Source of the DNA: an uncultured bacterium
GTDB lineage: Bacteria; Planctomycetota; Phycisphaerae; Phycisphaerales; UBA1924
Direction of reading: 5' to 3'
Length of the DNA stretch: 64,000 nucleotides
NCBI GenBank assembly: GCA_903834785.1
Contig: CAILKP010000064.1
Location: 124,001 to 188,000 of the forward strand
The notes beneath the pieces are model-generated. The model worked only from the letters and a program-made list of their open reading frames with translations. It had not been told where the DNA came from and ran no database searches. Of the stretch, positions 45,625-55,406 are shown piece by piece. Position numbers and translations under genes: made by a program. How positions within the stretch are numbered: position 1 is the first letter of the stretch; each line of letters begins with the position of its first letter.

Positions 45625-47247
45625 ATGGTTTTTGAAGCGGTCTTGGTGCCGCGGACAACACGAAATCGACCCCGCAGTTGCCCCGGGCGCAGCCACCAGT
45701 TATGGACGGCCTTTGCCGCCGCCGCGGTGGCGTTGGCCTCCGTTGCAGTGCCAGCCCGAGGCGCCACCAACGGGGCTGATTCTGCCGCTGCGACCGGCAA
45801 TGCCACCACCAGCAGCTTGGTTCAGAAGCAGCCAGCCGTGGAGGCCGTAACGGTCTTTCGAACCAGCCAGGTCACCAGTTGGAATCTGGGGAAGGGCGTC
45901 AGCATCCACCTCCGTCCTCTTGCCGCCGGCAACCCGGCCGATCGCGTGTTCATCCACGCCTTCCTGCCATTGGCGGAGGTTCGCTCACCCGCCTCCGGCC
46001 ATGAGATCGGCATGCTCGCCGCCGCGGTGCTAGGCGATGCCGGACCGACCGATCCCCCCCCCGCCCCGCCTCGGCCCCAAGCAGAAGGCGGTGAGGCTCC
46101 GGACGCCGGCGCAACCCCGCAGCAGCCCGCTGCATCCCGCACCGGCCCGCTCCGCGCCTGGCTCGGTGCCGACGGTCTGCACCTGCGGATCGCCGGACCA
46201 AAGTCCGAGCTTGGACAATTGCTCGCACAACTCCGCGAGGCACTCCAGCCCGAAGTCCCCGATCCGTTGTCCTTCAGCGCTGCCCAGGCACGCGAGCTCC
46301 AACGGCTGCGAGCCGGACAGGGTGGCGACCGCGAGGTGATCGACAAACTGCTCGCAGCGGTCAATCCCGCGTACCGGCGGCCGGACGCGACGATCATGAC
46401 CACAGTGACGCACCAGGAAGTCCGGTATTTTCTGGCGGCGATGCTGGGCGGGCAACTGGCCGATGGACTCAGTGACGCGCCAGTCAACCTGCCGCCGATT
46501 TCCATCGGCATCTCCGGTCCGGTGAGCCAGCAGGACGTCAGCGCGTTGCTCAATGGCGGGCAGGGCCGCACGCCGCTGTTTGGCGAGTTTCTCGGCAACC
46601 GCATCTGGCACCCCGGAACGGCGGCGGTCCGCGGCACGCCCGTTCAACCGGTGCAGATCATCGAGGGTCCGTCGCCGGATCCCTCACGCGGCCTTGCTCT
46701 GCTCGCCTGGGAGGCTCCGCCGCTGAGTGATCTGGCCGGATACCGGGCCAGTCTGGCGGCTACGCGACTGGTGCAGCGAAGACTCCGCGAGCGGCTGGGC
46801 GGCTCCCACCCCGGGGTGAACGCCCAGTGCACGCTCATGCCCGGCCCCGGCACCACCCCATCTACGGTAACCCTCTGGTTGCGCATCCCCGGCGGTGCCA
46901 AGGCGGCCAAGGCCGACGGCGATGCCCTGAACCTGGCCGACCTTGCGGCCGAGGCAGTTGCCTCGCTGGCAATGCGCGGAAATGCCCCCGCCGCAGCGAC
47001 GGCGGCTGAAATCGATGAAGTGACCGATCCGCTGGTCAACCAATCCACCCAGTTGCTGGCCAGCCCGGACTACTGGTCGACCGTGCTCTCAACGCACCGC
47101 TGGAGCGGAATCGATCCTGACGATCTCGTCGAGGCCCCGACGGTCTACGACAACCTCAAACCAGCCGAACTCTCCGCCGCCGCAGCCAACTGGCTGGACC
47201 GGGGGCTTCGACTGCGTCTGGTGCGTATCCCCGGCACCGACCGCTAG
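45625..47247 (+). CDS. Exported M16-like protein lacking the zinc-binding motif
   Basis: About 540 residues from the ATG at 45625. The likely signal peptide is AFAAAAVALASVAVPARGA. The fold resembles M16 peptidases: GVSIHLRPLAAGNPADRVFIHAFLPLAE aligns with the first strands, and RYFLAAMLGGQLADG and DDLVEAPTVYDNLKPAELSAAA with later parts. Where an active M16 has HxxEH there is SGHEIGMLAAAV, so no zinc site can form. It lies 93 nt upstream of a complete M16 peptidase, like other active-plus-inactive M16 pairs. Assignment rests on weak similarity and context. Confidence 0.55.
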   Translation: MVFEAVLVPRTTRNRPRSCPGRSHQLWTAFAAAAVALASVAVPARGATNGADSAAATGNATTSSLVQKQPAVEAVTVFRTSQVTSWNLGKGVSIHLRPLAAGNPADRVFIHAFLPLAEVRSPASGHEIGMLAAAVLGDAGPTDPPPAPPRPQAEGGEAPDAGATPQQPAASRTGPLRAWLGADGLHLRIAGPKSELGQLLAQLREALQPEVPDPLSFSAAQARELQRLRAGQGGDREVIDKLLAAVNPAYRRPDATIMTTVTHQEVRYFLAAMLGGQLADGLSDAPVNLPPISIGISGPVSQQDVSALLNGGQGRTPLFGEFLGNRIWHPGTAAVRGTPVQPVQIIEGPSPDPSRGLALLAWEAPPLSDLAGYRASLAATRLVQRRLRERLGGSHPGVNAQCTLMPGPGTTPSTVTLWLRIPGGAKAAKADGDALNLADLAAEAVASLAMRGNAPAAATAAEIDEVTDPLVNQSTQLLASPDYWSTVLSTHRWSGIDPDDLVEAPTVYDNLKPAELSAAAANWLDRGLRLRLVRIPGTDR

Positions 47248-47340
47248 CTGTCACCAACAACTGCCCAGAGGCCACAAGCACAAGCCGCGAACGGGCGGCC
47301 CCTATCCTGCATCGAATCGTGCCCTGTCAAGGACTCTCAC

Positions 47341-50217
47341 ATGAAGAAAACAACAAGCGTTCTGTTCATCTCCGCACTGCTGACCGCATCGGGAACCGCC
47401 ATGGCCGTGGCCTCGAACGAAGAAAAGCCAGCAAAGCCCGCCGCCACTCCTGCTGCCGCGGCGGTTGACCTGAACGCCAGGCTCCCCACCGATCCCGCAC
47501 TGGTCACCGGCACGCTCGACAACGGGCTTGGCTACATCATCCGCAAGCACAACAACCCCGAGGGCCGCATCTCCGTGTGGCTGCACATCTCCTCCGGCTC
47601 GCTCAACGAGACCGAGAAGACCCGCGGCATCGCCCACTTCCTGGAGCACATGGCCTTCAACGGCTCCAAGAACTTCCCGCCCGGCTCGGTGATCAACTTC
47701 TTCCAGTCGCTGGGCCTGCAGTTCGGCCGCGACCAGAACGCCTTTACCAGCTTCGAGCAGACCGTCTATCAGCTCGCCCTGCCCGACAACAAGACGGAGA
47801 CCATGGACAAGGCCCTGCTGTTCATGAGCGATGTCGGCGGCCGTCTTTCGCTGCTGCTGACGGAAATCGACAGCGAGCGCGGGATCATTCAGGAGGAGCG
47901 CCGCACGCGGCTCTCCGCCCAGCAGCGTGTGCAGGAGTACATCTTCGCCCGACTGGCTCCCGAGAGTACCTTCGGCCGCCGCCTGCCCATCGGCACCGTG
48001 GAGACCATCAACTCCGTCACCAAAGCCGACTTTGAGCAGTACTACAACACCTTCTACGTGCCCAGCAACATGACGGCGATCATCGTCGGTGATGTTGACC
48101 CCAAGCTGGCCATCGACCACATCAAGTCCGCCTTCGGCGAACTCAAAAAGGTGCCCCGCCCGGCGGATCTGGAAGTCGGCGTCAAGCCGAGCAGCACCAC
48201 CCGCGCCATCGTGGCCACCGACCCCGAACTGACCAGTGCCGATGTTTCCATCGATCGCATCCTGCCCGCCGGCGCGCCGACGCTGACCGTCGCTGAGATG
48301 CGCCGCGACATGATCGAAACGATCGGTACCTGGGCGCTCAACCGTCGCATCTCGGCCAAGCTGGCCAAGGGCAACCAGCCCTACTTGTCTGCCTCATCGT
48401 CCGTGCAGGACGTCTCCAGTGCGATCCGCTTTGTTTCAATGAGTGCCTCCGGCAAGACCGAGAACTGGCGCAGCATGCTTCAGGAGGCCAGCAAGGACCT
48501 CCTGGCCGCCCGCCAGTACGGCTTCACCGAGCGAGAGCTGACCGATGCCCGCGCCGCGCTGATCGCCCAGGCCGAGGAGGCCGTGGTCCGCGAGGCCACC
48601 CTCCCCGCCCGCGCCCACCTCAACCGCATCAACGGTGCCCTGGCCGCCGGTGAGCAGCCCATGAGCAGCCAGCAGCGCGTCGACCTTTACAAGTCCCTCC
48701 TGCCGACGATCACCGCCGCCGAGGTCAGCAAGGCCTTCAATGAGCTGTTCGACACTACGCACGTGCTGTTCCAGCTCCGTGCACCCACCGGCGGTGACAT
48801 CCCCACCGAGGAGCAGCTCATCGCCTTCGGGCGCGAGTGCCTGAGCGCCAAGGTTGAGAAGCCCGACGAGGAGAGCCGTGCCAACTCGCTGATGAGCAAG
48901 CTGCCGACCCCCGGCACGCTCTCTGAGACCGTGACCCACGAGGGCACGGGCGTGACGAGCACCTGGCTGAGCAACGGCGTCCGCGTTCACCACAAGTTCA
49001 TCGACAAGCCCGCCGGCGAGGCTTCGATCACCATCGCCCTTGCCGGCGGCGAGGTGCAGGAGACCGCCGCCAACCGGGGCACCGCGTCGGCCGCCGGTCT
49101 GGCCTGGGGCCGCACCGCTACCAAGAACCTCTCGAGCACACAGATCCGCGACTTCATGACGGCCAAGAAGGTCCGTGTTGCCGGCGGCGGCGGCAGCGAC
49201 GCGATGTCGCTGAGCATCTCCGGATCGGCATCCGAGCTGGAAACCGGCCTGCAGTTGGCTCACCTCCTGCTGACTGAGCCGCAGATCGAGCAGGCCAGCC
49301 TCGAGCAGTGGAAGCAGGGTCAGGAGCAGGCCATCAAGGCCCGCGCCGCTCGGCCCGAAGGCCTGCTGGTCGAGACCATGAGCGAAGCCATGCTCGCCAA
49401 GGACGAGCCTCGCACCAGGCCGCTGACCACCGAGCAGGTCGCCGCGGTGAACCTCGCCAGCGCTCAGGCCTGGCTGGACAACGCCATCAAGTCCTCACCC
49501 ATCGAGGTCTCCATCGTCGGTGACATCAAGCAGGCCGAAGCAATGGACCTGGTGGCCAAGTACCTCGGCTCGCTGCCCAATCGCGATCGCATCAGCGCTA
49601 CCACGCTTGCCGACAAGCGTGTGCTCCGCCGCAACCCCGGCCCCATCGCCGTCACCAAGACCCTTAAGACGCAGACCGACAAGGCCCTCGTCATGGACGG
49701 CTTCGTGGGCCCGGACGTCCAGCAGGTGACCGATGTACGCCTGATGCAACTCGCCTCCCGTGTGCTGTCCACCCGGATGGTCAAGGTCATCCGCGAGGAA
49801 AAGCAGCTGGTGTACTCCATCAGCGCCCAGAGCCAGCCCGGCACCGCCTACCGCGGCAGCGGCATGTTCATCGCCTCCGCCCCGACCGACCCGGCCAAGG
49901 CCGCCGCACTGCCCGCAGCTCTCGATGCGCTGTACGACGAGTTCGCCAAGAACGGTCCCACCGCCGAGGAATTGGACATCGCCCGCAACCAGCTCATCAA
50001 GTTCCTTGAAGAGCAGCTCAAGGAGCCAAGCTTCTGGACTGGCCGGCTGGCCAACCTGGACTACCGCGACGGCAAGCTCGACGATGTCGTGTCCGTCCTG
50101 GACTTCTACCGCAAGGCCACGCCCAAGGACGTGAAGGAAGCCTTCGCCAAGTACTACAAGCCCGCCGGGCGCTTCCAGTTCGTCGTCAAGCCGGAAGCGG
50201 CCGAAGCGACCAAGTAA
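47341..50217 (+). CDS. Exported M16-family zinc peptidase (pitrilysin-like)
   Basis: 958 residues. The signal is KKTTSVLFISALLTASGTAMA. The N-terminal half holds the inverted zinc motif H-F-L-E-H (HFLEHMAFNGS) and the downstream ERGIIQEERRTR glutamate. Two M16 halves are present, the second (about 530-950) without metal ligands, as expected. KLVYSISAQSQPGTAYRG is the R/Y-type substrate segment. Pitrilysin-like enzymes cut small unfolded peptides in an enclosed chamber. It probably works with the upstream degenerate M16-like protein. A strong terminator follows at 50246. Confidence 0.92.
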   Translation: MKKTTSVLFISALLTASGTAMAVASNEEKPAKPAATPAAAAVDLNARLPTDPALVTGTLDNGLGYIIRKHNNPEGRISVWLHISSGSLNETEKTRGIAHFLEHMAFNGSKNFPPGSVINFFQSLGLQFGRDQNAFTSFEQTVYQLALPDNKTETMDKALLFMSDVGGRLSLLLTEIDSERGIIQEERRTRLSAQQRVQEYIFARLAPESTFGRRLPIGTVETINSVTKADFEQYYNTFYVPSNMTAIIVGDVDPKLAIDHIKSAFGELKKVPRPADLEVGVKPSSTTRAIVATDPELTSADVSIDRILPAGAPTLTVAEMRRDMIETIGTWALNRRISAKLAKGNQPYLSASSSVQDVSSAIRFVSMSASGKTENWRSMLQEASKDLLAARQYGFTERELTDARAALIAQAEEAVVREATLPARAHLNRINGALAAGEQPMSSQQRVDLYKSLLPTITAAEVSKAFNELFDTTHVLFQLRAPTGGDIPTEEQLIAFGRECLSAKVEKPDEESRANSLMSKLPTPGTLSETVTHEGTGVTSTWLSNGVRVHHKFIDKPAGEASITIALAGGEVQETAANRGTASAAGLAWGRTATKNLSSTQIRDFMTAKKVRVAGGGGSDAMSLSISGSASELETGLQLAHLLLTEPQIEQASLEQWKQGQEQAIKARAARPEGLLVETMSEAMLAKDEPRTRPLTTEQVAAVNLASAQAWLDNAIKSSPIEVSIVGDIKQAEAMDLVAKYLGSLPNRDRISATTLADKRVLRRNPGPIAVTKTLKTQTDKALVMDGFVGPDVQQVTDVRLMQLASRVLSTRMVKVIREEKQLVYSISAQSQPGTAYRGSGMFIASAPTDPAKAAALPAALDALYDEFAKNGPTAEELDIARNQLIKFLEEQLKEPSFWTGRLANLDYRDGKLDDVVSVLDFYRKATPKDVKEAFAKYYKPAGRFQFVVKPEAAEATK

Positions 50218-50245
50218 GGCCCGCTGACAAGCTCGCCATCCCGAG

Positions 50246-50282
50246 CAACGCCGTGCTGCCCGCAGCACGGCGTTGTTCTTTT
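50246..50282 (+). terminator. Rho-independent terminator of the M16 peptidase gene
   Basis: A stem of up to 14 bp, CAACGCCGTGCTGC/GCAGCACGGCGTTG, is followed by TTCTTTT. Confidence 0.9.
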
Positions 50283-50408
50283 GGGGGCTCGATTCCTGCG
50301 CGGAGAAACACGCCCGCGGTCGACTGCTGAGAGCAAAGCTGCAAGCAAGGGGATCGGGCCGCACCGCTTACCCGCCGCCTGCTTCCCGCCAACCCCTGCA
50401 GCCACCTG

Positions 50409-50442
50409 CAAAAAGAACCGGACCCCGCAGAGCGGGGTCCGG
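50409..50442 (-). terminator. Rho-independent terminator of atpG
   Basis: Read on the minus strand: an 11-bp stem CCGGACCCCGC/GCGGGGTCCGG with a 3-nt loop, then TTCTTTTTG. Confidence 0.9.
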
Positions 50443-50471
50443 AGAGGGGGACTCAGAATCAGATCCCGAAA

Positions 50472-51356
50472 TCAACCCAGTGCCGCGGCACCGGCGATGA
50501 TCTCCGACAACTCGGTGGTGATCTGGGCCTGACGGGCGCGGTTGTAGTCGCGGGTCAGCAGCTTGCGCATCTTGCCGGCGTTTTCCGTGGCGCCCTTCAT
50601 GGCAACCATGCGGGCCACGTGTTCGGAGACGATGGCGTCATTGAAAATCTGCAGCAGAGTGGCCTTCACGGTCGCCGGCAGCAGGTCGCCCAGCAACTCG
50701 CCAGCCTCCGGGCTGAACTCGTACTGCACGCCCTTGGCAGCCGCCCCGTCCTTGCTGGCGGCGATCGGCTTGAGGGGCAGCAACTGCACGGTCTCGGGGG
50801 CCTGACGGCCGGCCGAGAAGTACCGCATGTAGATCACGTGGACCGAGGCAATCTCACCAGCCAGGAACCGGGCCATGTAGTCCTCGGCGATGGCGGCAAT
50901 CTTGTCGAACGTCGGCTTGTCGCCAACGGCCAGGGTGTGAGCCACCGGCGTCTCGTTGTACTTGAAGAAGCCCACACCCTTCTTACCTGAGACGTCCAGC
51001 TGGCCGACCGGCGGCTTGGCCTGGGCGTTGTTGCGGAGATAGACCGCAGCGGTACGAAGGATCGACGAGTTATACGGACCACAGAGGCCGCGGTCGCTGG
51101 TCAGCACCAGCGTCACGGCCGGAGCGTCCTTCTTTCGGCTGGCCGGCCCGCTGATCAGCGGATGACTGACCTCGCCGGCGGTCGCGGCCAGTTCCGTCAC
51201 CAGGCCAAAGAGGCCCTCGGTGTACGGCTTGGTGGCCACAGCCGCCTGCTGAGCACGTGCGAACTTGCTGGTGGCGATCATCTGCATCGTTTTGGTGATG
51301 CGACGAATGTTGCCAACGGCCTTGATGCGCTTCTTGATTTCGCGGGTCTTGCCCAT
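50472..51356 (-). CDS. atpG: F1 ATP synthase gamma subunit
   Basis: 294 residues from the ATG at 51356 (MGKTREIKKRIKAVGNIRRITKTMQMIATSK), the typical AtpG start; a longer frame from 51449 has no family counterpart. The central SDRGLCGPYNSSI and C-terminal MKGATENAGKMRKLLTRDYNRARQAQITTELSEIIAGAAAL are diagnostic. It forms the rotor shaft inside the alpha/beta ring. In most bacteria it sits between atpA and atpD; here no other atp gene is next to it and it has its own terminator. Confidence 0.95.
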   Translation of the reverse strand: MGKTREIKKRIKAVGNIRRITKTMQMIATSKFARAQQAAVATKPYTEGLFGLVTELAATAGEVSHPLISGPASRKKDAPAVTLVLTSDRGLCGPYNSSILRTAAVYLRNNAQAKPPVGQLDVSGKKGVGFFKYNETPVAHTLAVGDKPTFDKIAAIAEDYMARFLAGEIASVHVIYMRYFSAGRQAPETVQLLPLKPIAASKDGAAAKGVQYEFSPEAGELLGDLLPATVKATLLQIFNDAIVSEHVARMVAMKGATENAGKMRKLLTRDYNRARQAQITTELSEIIAGAAALG

Positions 51357-51622
51357 GGGGGCCAAGGATAGCGGGCTGGGAGCGGGTTGGAAACCCCCCG
51401 CATCCACCCCGGAAAAGGTTTTTGGCCGGTCCTCCACCGGATCCGCCAACTGGCTCCAGACGCCCTTACAGACCCTTCAGGCGTCACAACCGGGCGGATC
51501 TAGGCCGTTGACCGCCGCCCACGGTTGCCGCGTCTCGGGCCGGTGGCATGTTTGGCTGACCAGCAGGTTCCAACGCCTGACTGGCTTGGGTAAGCAACCA
51601 AAGAGACGGAGCGAGAGAACAC

Positions 51623-52264
51623 ATGGCAACCATCATCGCCGGATCCGGCCGCCGCATGTCGGCGGTAGAGGTCAGCGTTCAGCCCAAGCCGACCGGCTTG
51701 GCGGCAAGTTGGCTCATCGGTGCTTCCGCCGCCGCACTGATGGCATGGGTGATGGGAATGGGCTTTATCGTCGCCGCAACACTCGCGGCGGCAGGTGAAC
51801 TGCCCGCCGCTTCCCTGGCCATCGGCTGGCCGCTGGCTGCAATCGGGGCCGTTGCCGTCTGGATGAACGGGCGCAGCTTCTGGCGGCTGGTCGGGCAGGC
51901 TGGCTGGGCGATCGTGTTTCCGATCCTCACCCCCCACTACTTTGATGCCGCCGCCCGCGCTGGTTTGTTCCTGGGCCGCGTTCCGAATCTGGAAACGGCC
52001 ACGATGATGCACGCCCTGGCATTCTTCGCGCTGCCGTCGCTGGCAACGGGCGTGGCGTTGGCCTGGGCCACCGGCAACCGTTGGATGCTGGCCTTGGGGC
52101 TTCTGGCCGCGGCCGCAACAACACTGCAAGTCTGCATCTGCGGGCACCACGCGATGGATAACCCGCTGCTGCAGGTGTGGGTTTGGAACGCGGTCATGCT
52201 CCTGGGCGTCAGCGGCTTCGCACTGGCCGCATGGCGCAATCGCTTGACGCTGGCAGAGGAGTGA
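51623..52264 (+). CDS. Multi-pass membrane protein of unknown function
   Basis: 213 residues with about six hydrophobic segments and a Tyr/His-bearing loop (PHYFDAAARAG). CICGHHAMD near the C-terminus may be a metal-site candidate. GGAGCGAGAGAACACATG gives a reasonable ribosome site. I do not recognise the family. The preceding 51357-51622 stretch shows no gene. Confidence 0.6.
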   Translation: MATIIAGSGRRMSAVEVSVQPKPTGLAASWLIGASAAALMAWVMGMGFIVAATLAAAGELPAASLAIGWPLAAIGAVAVWMNGRSFWRLVGQAGWAIVFPILTPHYFDAAARAGLFLGRVPNLETATMMHALAFFALPSLATGVALAWATGNRWMLALGLLAAAATTLQVCICGHHAMDNPLLQVWVWNAVMLLGVSGFALAAWRNRLTLAEE

Positions 52265-52319
52265 TCGGCGGCGTGGCAGACTCCAGAATCCGGCGCGAGG
52301 TGATACCGTCGGTCTACGG

Positions 52320-53195
52320 ATGGCCGAGCCACAGATGAACCAACCCGGGGAGCCTGCCGGTGCCCAGCCGGTGCAGAACAGCACAACGCGTGATGGCACT
52401 CTGTCTACACGTGCGGTCGGCACGCTGTGCAAGCGATGCGGCTACGTGCTCGCCGGCCTTCCCATCAATGGCGACTGCCCGGAGTGCGGGCTGGCCGTGC
52501 GGACCTCACTACTCGGCAACCGGCTGGAGCACGCCGCCCCGGAGTGGCTGGGATCTGTGTACAAGGGGCTGCTGCTGGTCTCTGTGCTGACATTCGTCGC
52601 TGGCCCAGTGGCGATTCTCAGCGCGCTTCATGGTGATCACTTTGCCGTGGTGATCTTCTCCCTGGTCATCGCGCTGGCACAGACGTTGGCCTGGTGGTCT
52701 GCGACCAGGCCCGAACCTGACCGCCCGCCCGACAGCGAGGGCTGCTCTGCGCGGAAGCTGACGCGGATCCTGGTGATCGCACAGTTCGTCGGCGGGACGC
52801 TCCAGCCACTGACGAGCATCGTCGGTGTTCCAGGAGCGGCGGTTCCGGTCGGCATCGCCCAGTTGTTCGCCGGCAGGGGGATCTTGAGTGTCGACGCTCT
52901 CCTGACTCTGTCCTGGCTGGTAGCGATGGCGGGCAGTTTCTTCACGGCAAGCCGCTACCTGCGATACCTCGCGCTGCGGAGCTTTGACAAGGAACTCGCC
53001 AGCTTCATCCAGATGGGGCAGATCTTCATCCCGGCACTGCTGATCTTCCTGACCTGCGTGTTCGGCCTCGGCCTTCTGGCGGCGTGGGGCTGGTGGGTGG
53101 CCACGCTCATCTGGTGCGCAGCAACGCTGCGGTGGGTGTACAAAACGAGACTGGCCGCCGATGAAACGGCGGCCAGTCGAAGCACTTTGCGTTAA
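52320..53195 (+). CDS. Membrane protein with N-terminal zinc ribbon
   Basis: 291 residues. An N-terminal CKRCGYVLAGL...GDCPECG ribbon (two CxxC pairs, about 37-60), of the type often seen in planctomycete membrane proteins, is followed by about five hydrophobic segments. The function of these proteins is unknown. It follows the previous membrane gene by 55 nt and may be co-transcribed. Confidence 0.72.
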   Translation: MAEPQMNQPGEPAGAQPVQNSTTRDGTLSTRAVGTLCKRCGYVLAGLPINGDCPECGLAVRTSLLGNRLEHAAPEWLGSVYKGLLLVSVLTFVAGPVAILSALHGDHFAVVIFSLVIALAQTLAWWSATRPEPDRPPDSEGCSARKLTRILVIAQFVGGTLQPLTSIVGVPGAAVPVGIAQLFAGRGILSVDALLTLSWLVAMAGSFFTASRYLRYLALRSFDKELASFIQMGQIFIPALLIFLTCVFGLGLLAAWGWWVATLIWCAATLRWVYKTRLAADETAASRSTLR

Positions 53196-53218
53196 AGCCC
53201 ATCGGGACTCGACGAGTC

Positions 53219-54712
53219 TTACTCGCCGGAGAGCAGATCCGCCAGCAGCCGCGTTCCCCAGCCTGTCGGGCCCTTGACGAACATGCCGCTGTCGCTCTCG
53301 CTGGCATGCACGCCGGCGATGTCCAGGTGGCACCACGGCACTTCGGGCTTGACGAAGTAGCTCAGGAAGGCGGCACCCTGCACCGGGTGGGCCTTGCGGT
53401 TGGGGTTGCTGTTGAGGATGTCGGCGATCGGCGACTTCATCATGTCGCGGTACTCATCGTGCATGGGCAGGCGCCAGACCCGCTCGCCGCTGGCAGCAGC
53501 GGCGGCCTCGATCTTGCCGCGGAGGGTGTCGTCCTCGCAGAACATGCCGCAGAACGTTGAGCCCAGGGCTACGACCACACCGCCGGTGAGGGTGGCCAGA
53601 TCGACGATGTACGCGGGGTTCTCTTTTTCGCAGGCCCAGATCAGGCCATCGGCCAGCACCAGACGCCCCTCGGCGTCGGTGTTGGTGATCTCGACAGTCA
53701 CGCCGTTGCGGTACGTCAGCACATCGTCAGGGCGATAGGCCTCATCGCTGATGGAGTTCTCCGCCGAGCAGAGGATCGCCACCACCGGACGCTTGGGCTT
53801 GATGACCGTCGCGATGGCGTGCATGGCCGCCAGCACGGCGCAGCCGCCGTCCTTGTCGCGCTTCATGCCCACCATGCCGTTGTTGACCTTCAGCGAGAGG
53901 CCGCCGGTGTCGTAGGTCATGGTCTTGCCGATGAGCACCACCGGCTTCTCCTTGCCCTTTTTGACAACCTCGGGCGTGTAGGCCAGACGGATCATCCGCG
54001 GCTTGTTCTCGCTGGCCTTGCCCACGTTGATGTGGCCGACCATCTCCTCTTTCTCAAGCGTCTTCTCATCCATCACCGTGCAGCTCAGGCCGAGCTGCTT
54101 GGCCATCTTCTTGGCCAGATCCGCGATGAACTGCGGCGTGGCGATGTTCGGCGGGGTCTCGCTGAGCGTGCGGGCGTAGTTGGTGCTTTCAGCCAGAGCC
54201 AGGCCGAACTCGATGCCGTTGCGGAACGACTTCTTGTCGGCCGTCAGCTCCAGGGCCACGCGCTTGTCGTCCTCGCGGGCCTTCTTGCCCTTGAACTGCT
54301 TGCTGTCCCAGCCGAGCAGGCCGAAGGCCTCACCGGCGCCGCGGCCGGCGGTTTCCAGATCAGCTTTGACCTCAGACAGCGGCCCGGAAACCGCGAGCGT
54401 GACCTTGACATCGCGGGTCACCGCGATGCGCCGGGCAACGGCCGCCATCGCCGTCCGCATGTCAGCGGCCTTGAACTTGTCCTTCTTGCCCAGGCCCACG
54501 ATGATGATCCGGGTCGGGCCGCCCTCACGCAGCGGGTATGCCTCGGCAATCTTGCCCAGGTCACCGGAGCACTCGGTTCGGGCAGACGCCGCGATGATCG
54601 CCGCGGCATCTTCAAACTTCTTGACGTACACGTCGATCGGCGAATCCGAGAACTTCGCGACCACAAGTGCCTGGGGAGAATCGAATTCCGACAGCTTGAT
54701 TGAGGAGAACAT
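53219..54712 (-). CDS. pepA: Leucyl aminopeptidase (M17)
   Basis: 497 residues from the ATG at 54712 (MFSSIKLSEFDSPQ), which follows GAGG. The M17 core is clear: GKTMTYDTGGLSLKV (metal ligands Lys and Asp), DGGCAVLAAM, AENSISDEAYRPDDVL and the signature NTDAEGRLVLADGL. The second half ends with HPVQGAAFLSYFV and PWCHLDIAGV. It removes N-terminal residues, preferentially Leu, in the cytosol and can be hexameric. The N-terminal macro-like domain (about 1-170) is present. Divergent from purE. Confidence 0.95.
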   Translation of the reverse strand: MFSSIKLSEFDSPQALVVAKFSDSPIDVYVKKFEDAAAIIAASARTECSGDLGKIAEAYPLREGGPTRIIIVGLGKKDKFKAADMRTAMAAVARRIAVTRDVKVTLAVSGPLSEVKADLETAGRGAGEAFGLLGWDSKQFKGKKAREDDKRVALELTADKKSFRNGIEFGLALAESTNYARTLSETPPNIATPQFIADLAKKMAKQLGLSCTVMDEKTLEKEEMVGHINVGKASENKPRMIRLAYTPEVVKKGKEKPVVLIGKTMTYDTGGLSLKVNNGMVGMKRDKDGGCAVLAAMHAIATVIKPKRPVVAILCSAENSISDEAYRPDDVLTYRNGVTVEITNTDAEGRLVLADGLIWACEKENPAYIVDLATLTGGVVVALGSTFCGMFCEDDTLRGKIEAAAAASGERVWRLPMHDEYRDMMKSPIADILNSNPNRKAHPVQGAAFLSYFVKPEVPWCHLDIAGVHASESDSGMFVKGPTGWGTRLLADLLSGE

Positions 54713-54836
54713 GGTCGTCAGGATAGAACGCCAAACCGGGGCGGCCAAGGCAGTGCCCCGATCAGGCGGCGTTTTTAACCTCACCCGCCATCGGCAGAGT
54801 CGTCGCGGCCGATGGCTCAGGCAGTTATGATCGGCC

Positions 54837-55406
54837 ATGCCCGCCGCACGCACGAAGTTGGCCCGAACCAGCACCAAGCCCAGCACCGCCCAGCCACTGG
54901 TCGGGATCATCATGGGCTCCCGTTCTGACTACGAAACCATGCAGCACGCCGTGGAGGCCCTGACGAAGCTCGGCGTGCCGCACGAGTGCCGAGTGGTCTC
55001 GGCCCACCGCACGCCCGACCTCCTGTTTGAGTACGCCCAAACCGCGTCACCCCGGGGGATTGAAGTGATCATCGCCGGAGCCGGCGGGGCGGCCCATCTG
55101 CCGGGAATGTGTGCTTCCAAGACCCACCTGCCGGTGCTCGGCGTCCCAGTGCAGTCAGCCACCCTGTCGGGCATGGACTCGCTGCTGTCGATCGTGCAGA
55201 TGCCTGCTGGCATCCCGGTCGGCACCCTGGCCATCGGCAAAGCCGGGGCGACCAACGCCGCCCTGCTGGCCACTTCCATGCTCTGCGGCAAGCACCCCCA
55301 GTTCCTGCCGGCGTACCAGAAGTTCCGCAGCGACCAGACCGCCAAGGTGCTGGCCGACAGCGACCCGCGGAAGCCGGCCCCGGCGAGCACCGGAGGTTCC
55401 AAGTGA
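54837..55406 (+). CDS. purE: N5-carboxyaminoimidazole ribonucleotide mutase
   Basis: 189 residues. The class I PurE signatures are present: [37 protein letters not shown] and [10 protein letters not shown]. It moves the carboxylate of N5-CAIR to make CAIR in purine synthesis. A Thr/Ala-rich extension of about 20 residues precedes the domain. Its stop overlaps the purK GTG by 4 bp (GTGA), an operon pair. Confidence 0.96.
   Translation: MPAARTKLARTSTKPSTAQPLVGIIMGSRSDYETMQHAVEALTKLGVPHECRVVSAHRTPDLLFEYAQTASPRGIEVIIAGAGGAAHLPGMCASKTHLPVLGVPVQSATLSGMDSLLSIVQMPAGIPVGTLAIGKAGATNAALLATSMLCGKHPQFLPAYQKFRSDQTAKVLADSDPRKPAPASTGGSK

Noticed and set aside
53204-53222. GACTC-GAC-GAGTC hairpin at the pepA end, considered as a terminator
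   Set aside because: Only 5 bp with a 3-nt loop, overlapping the stop codon, with no T-run.
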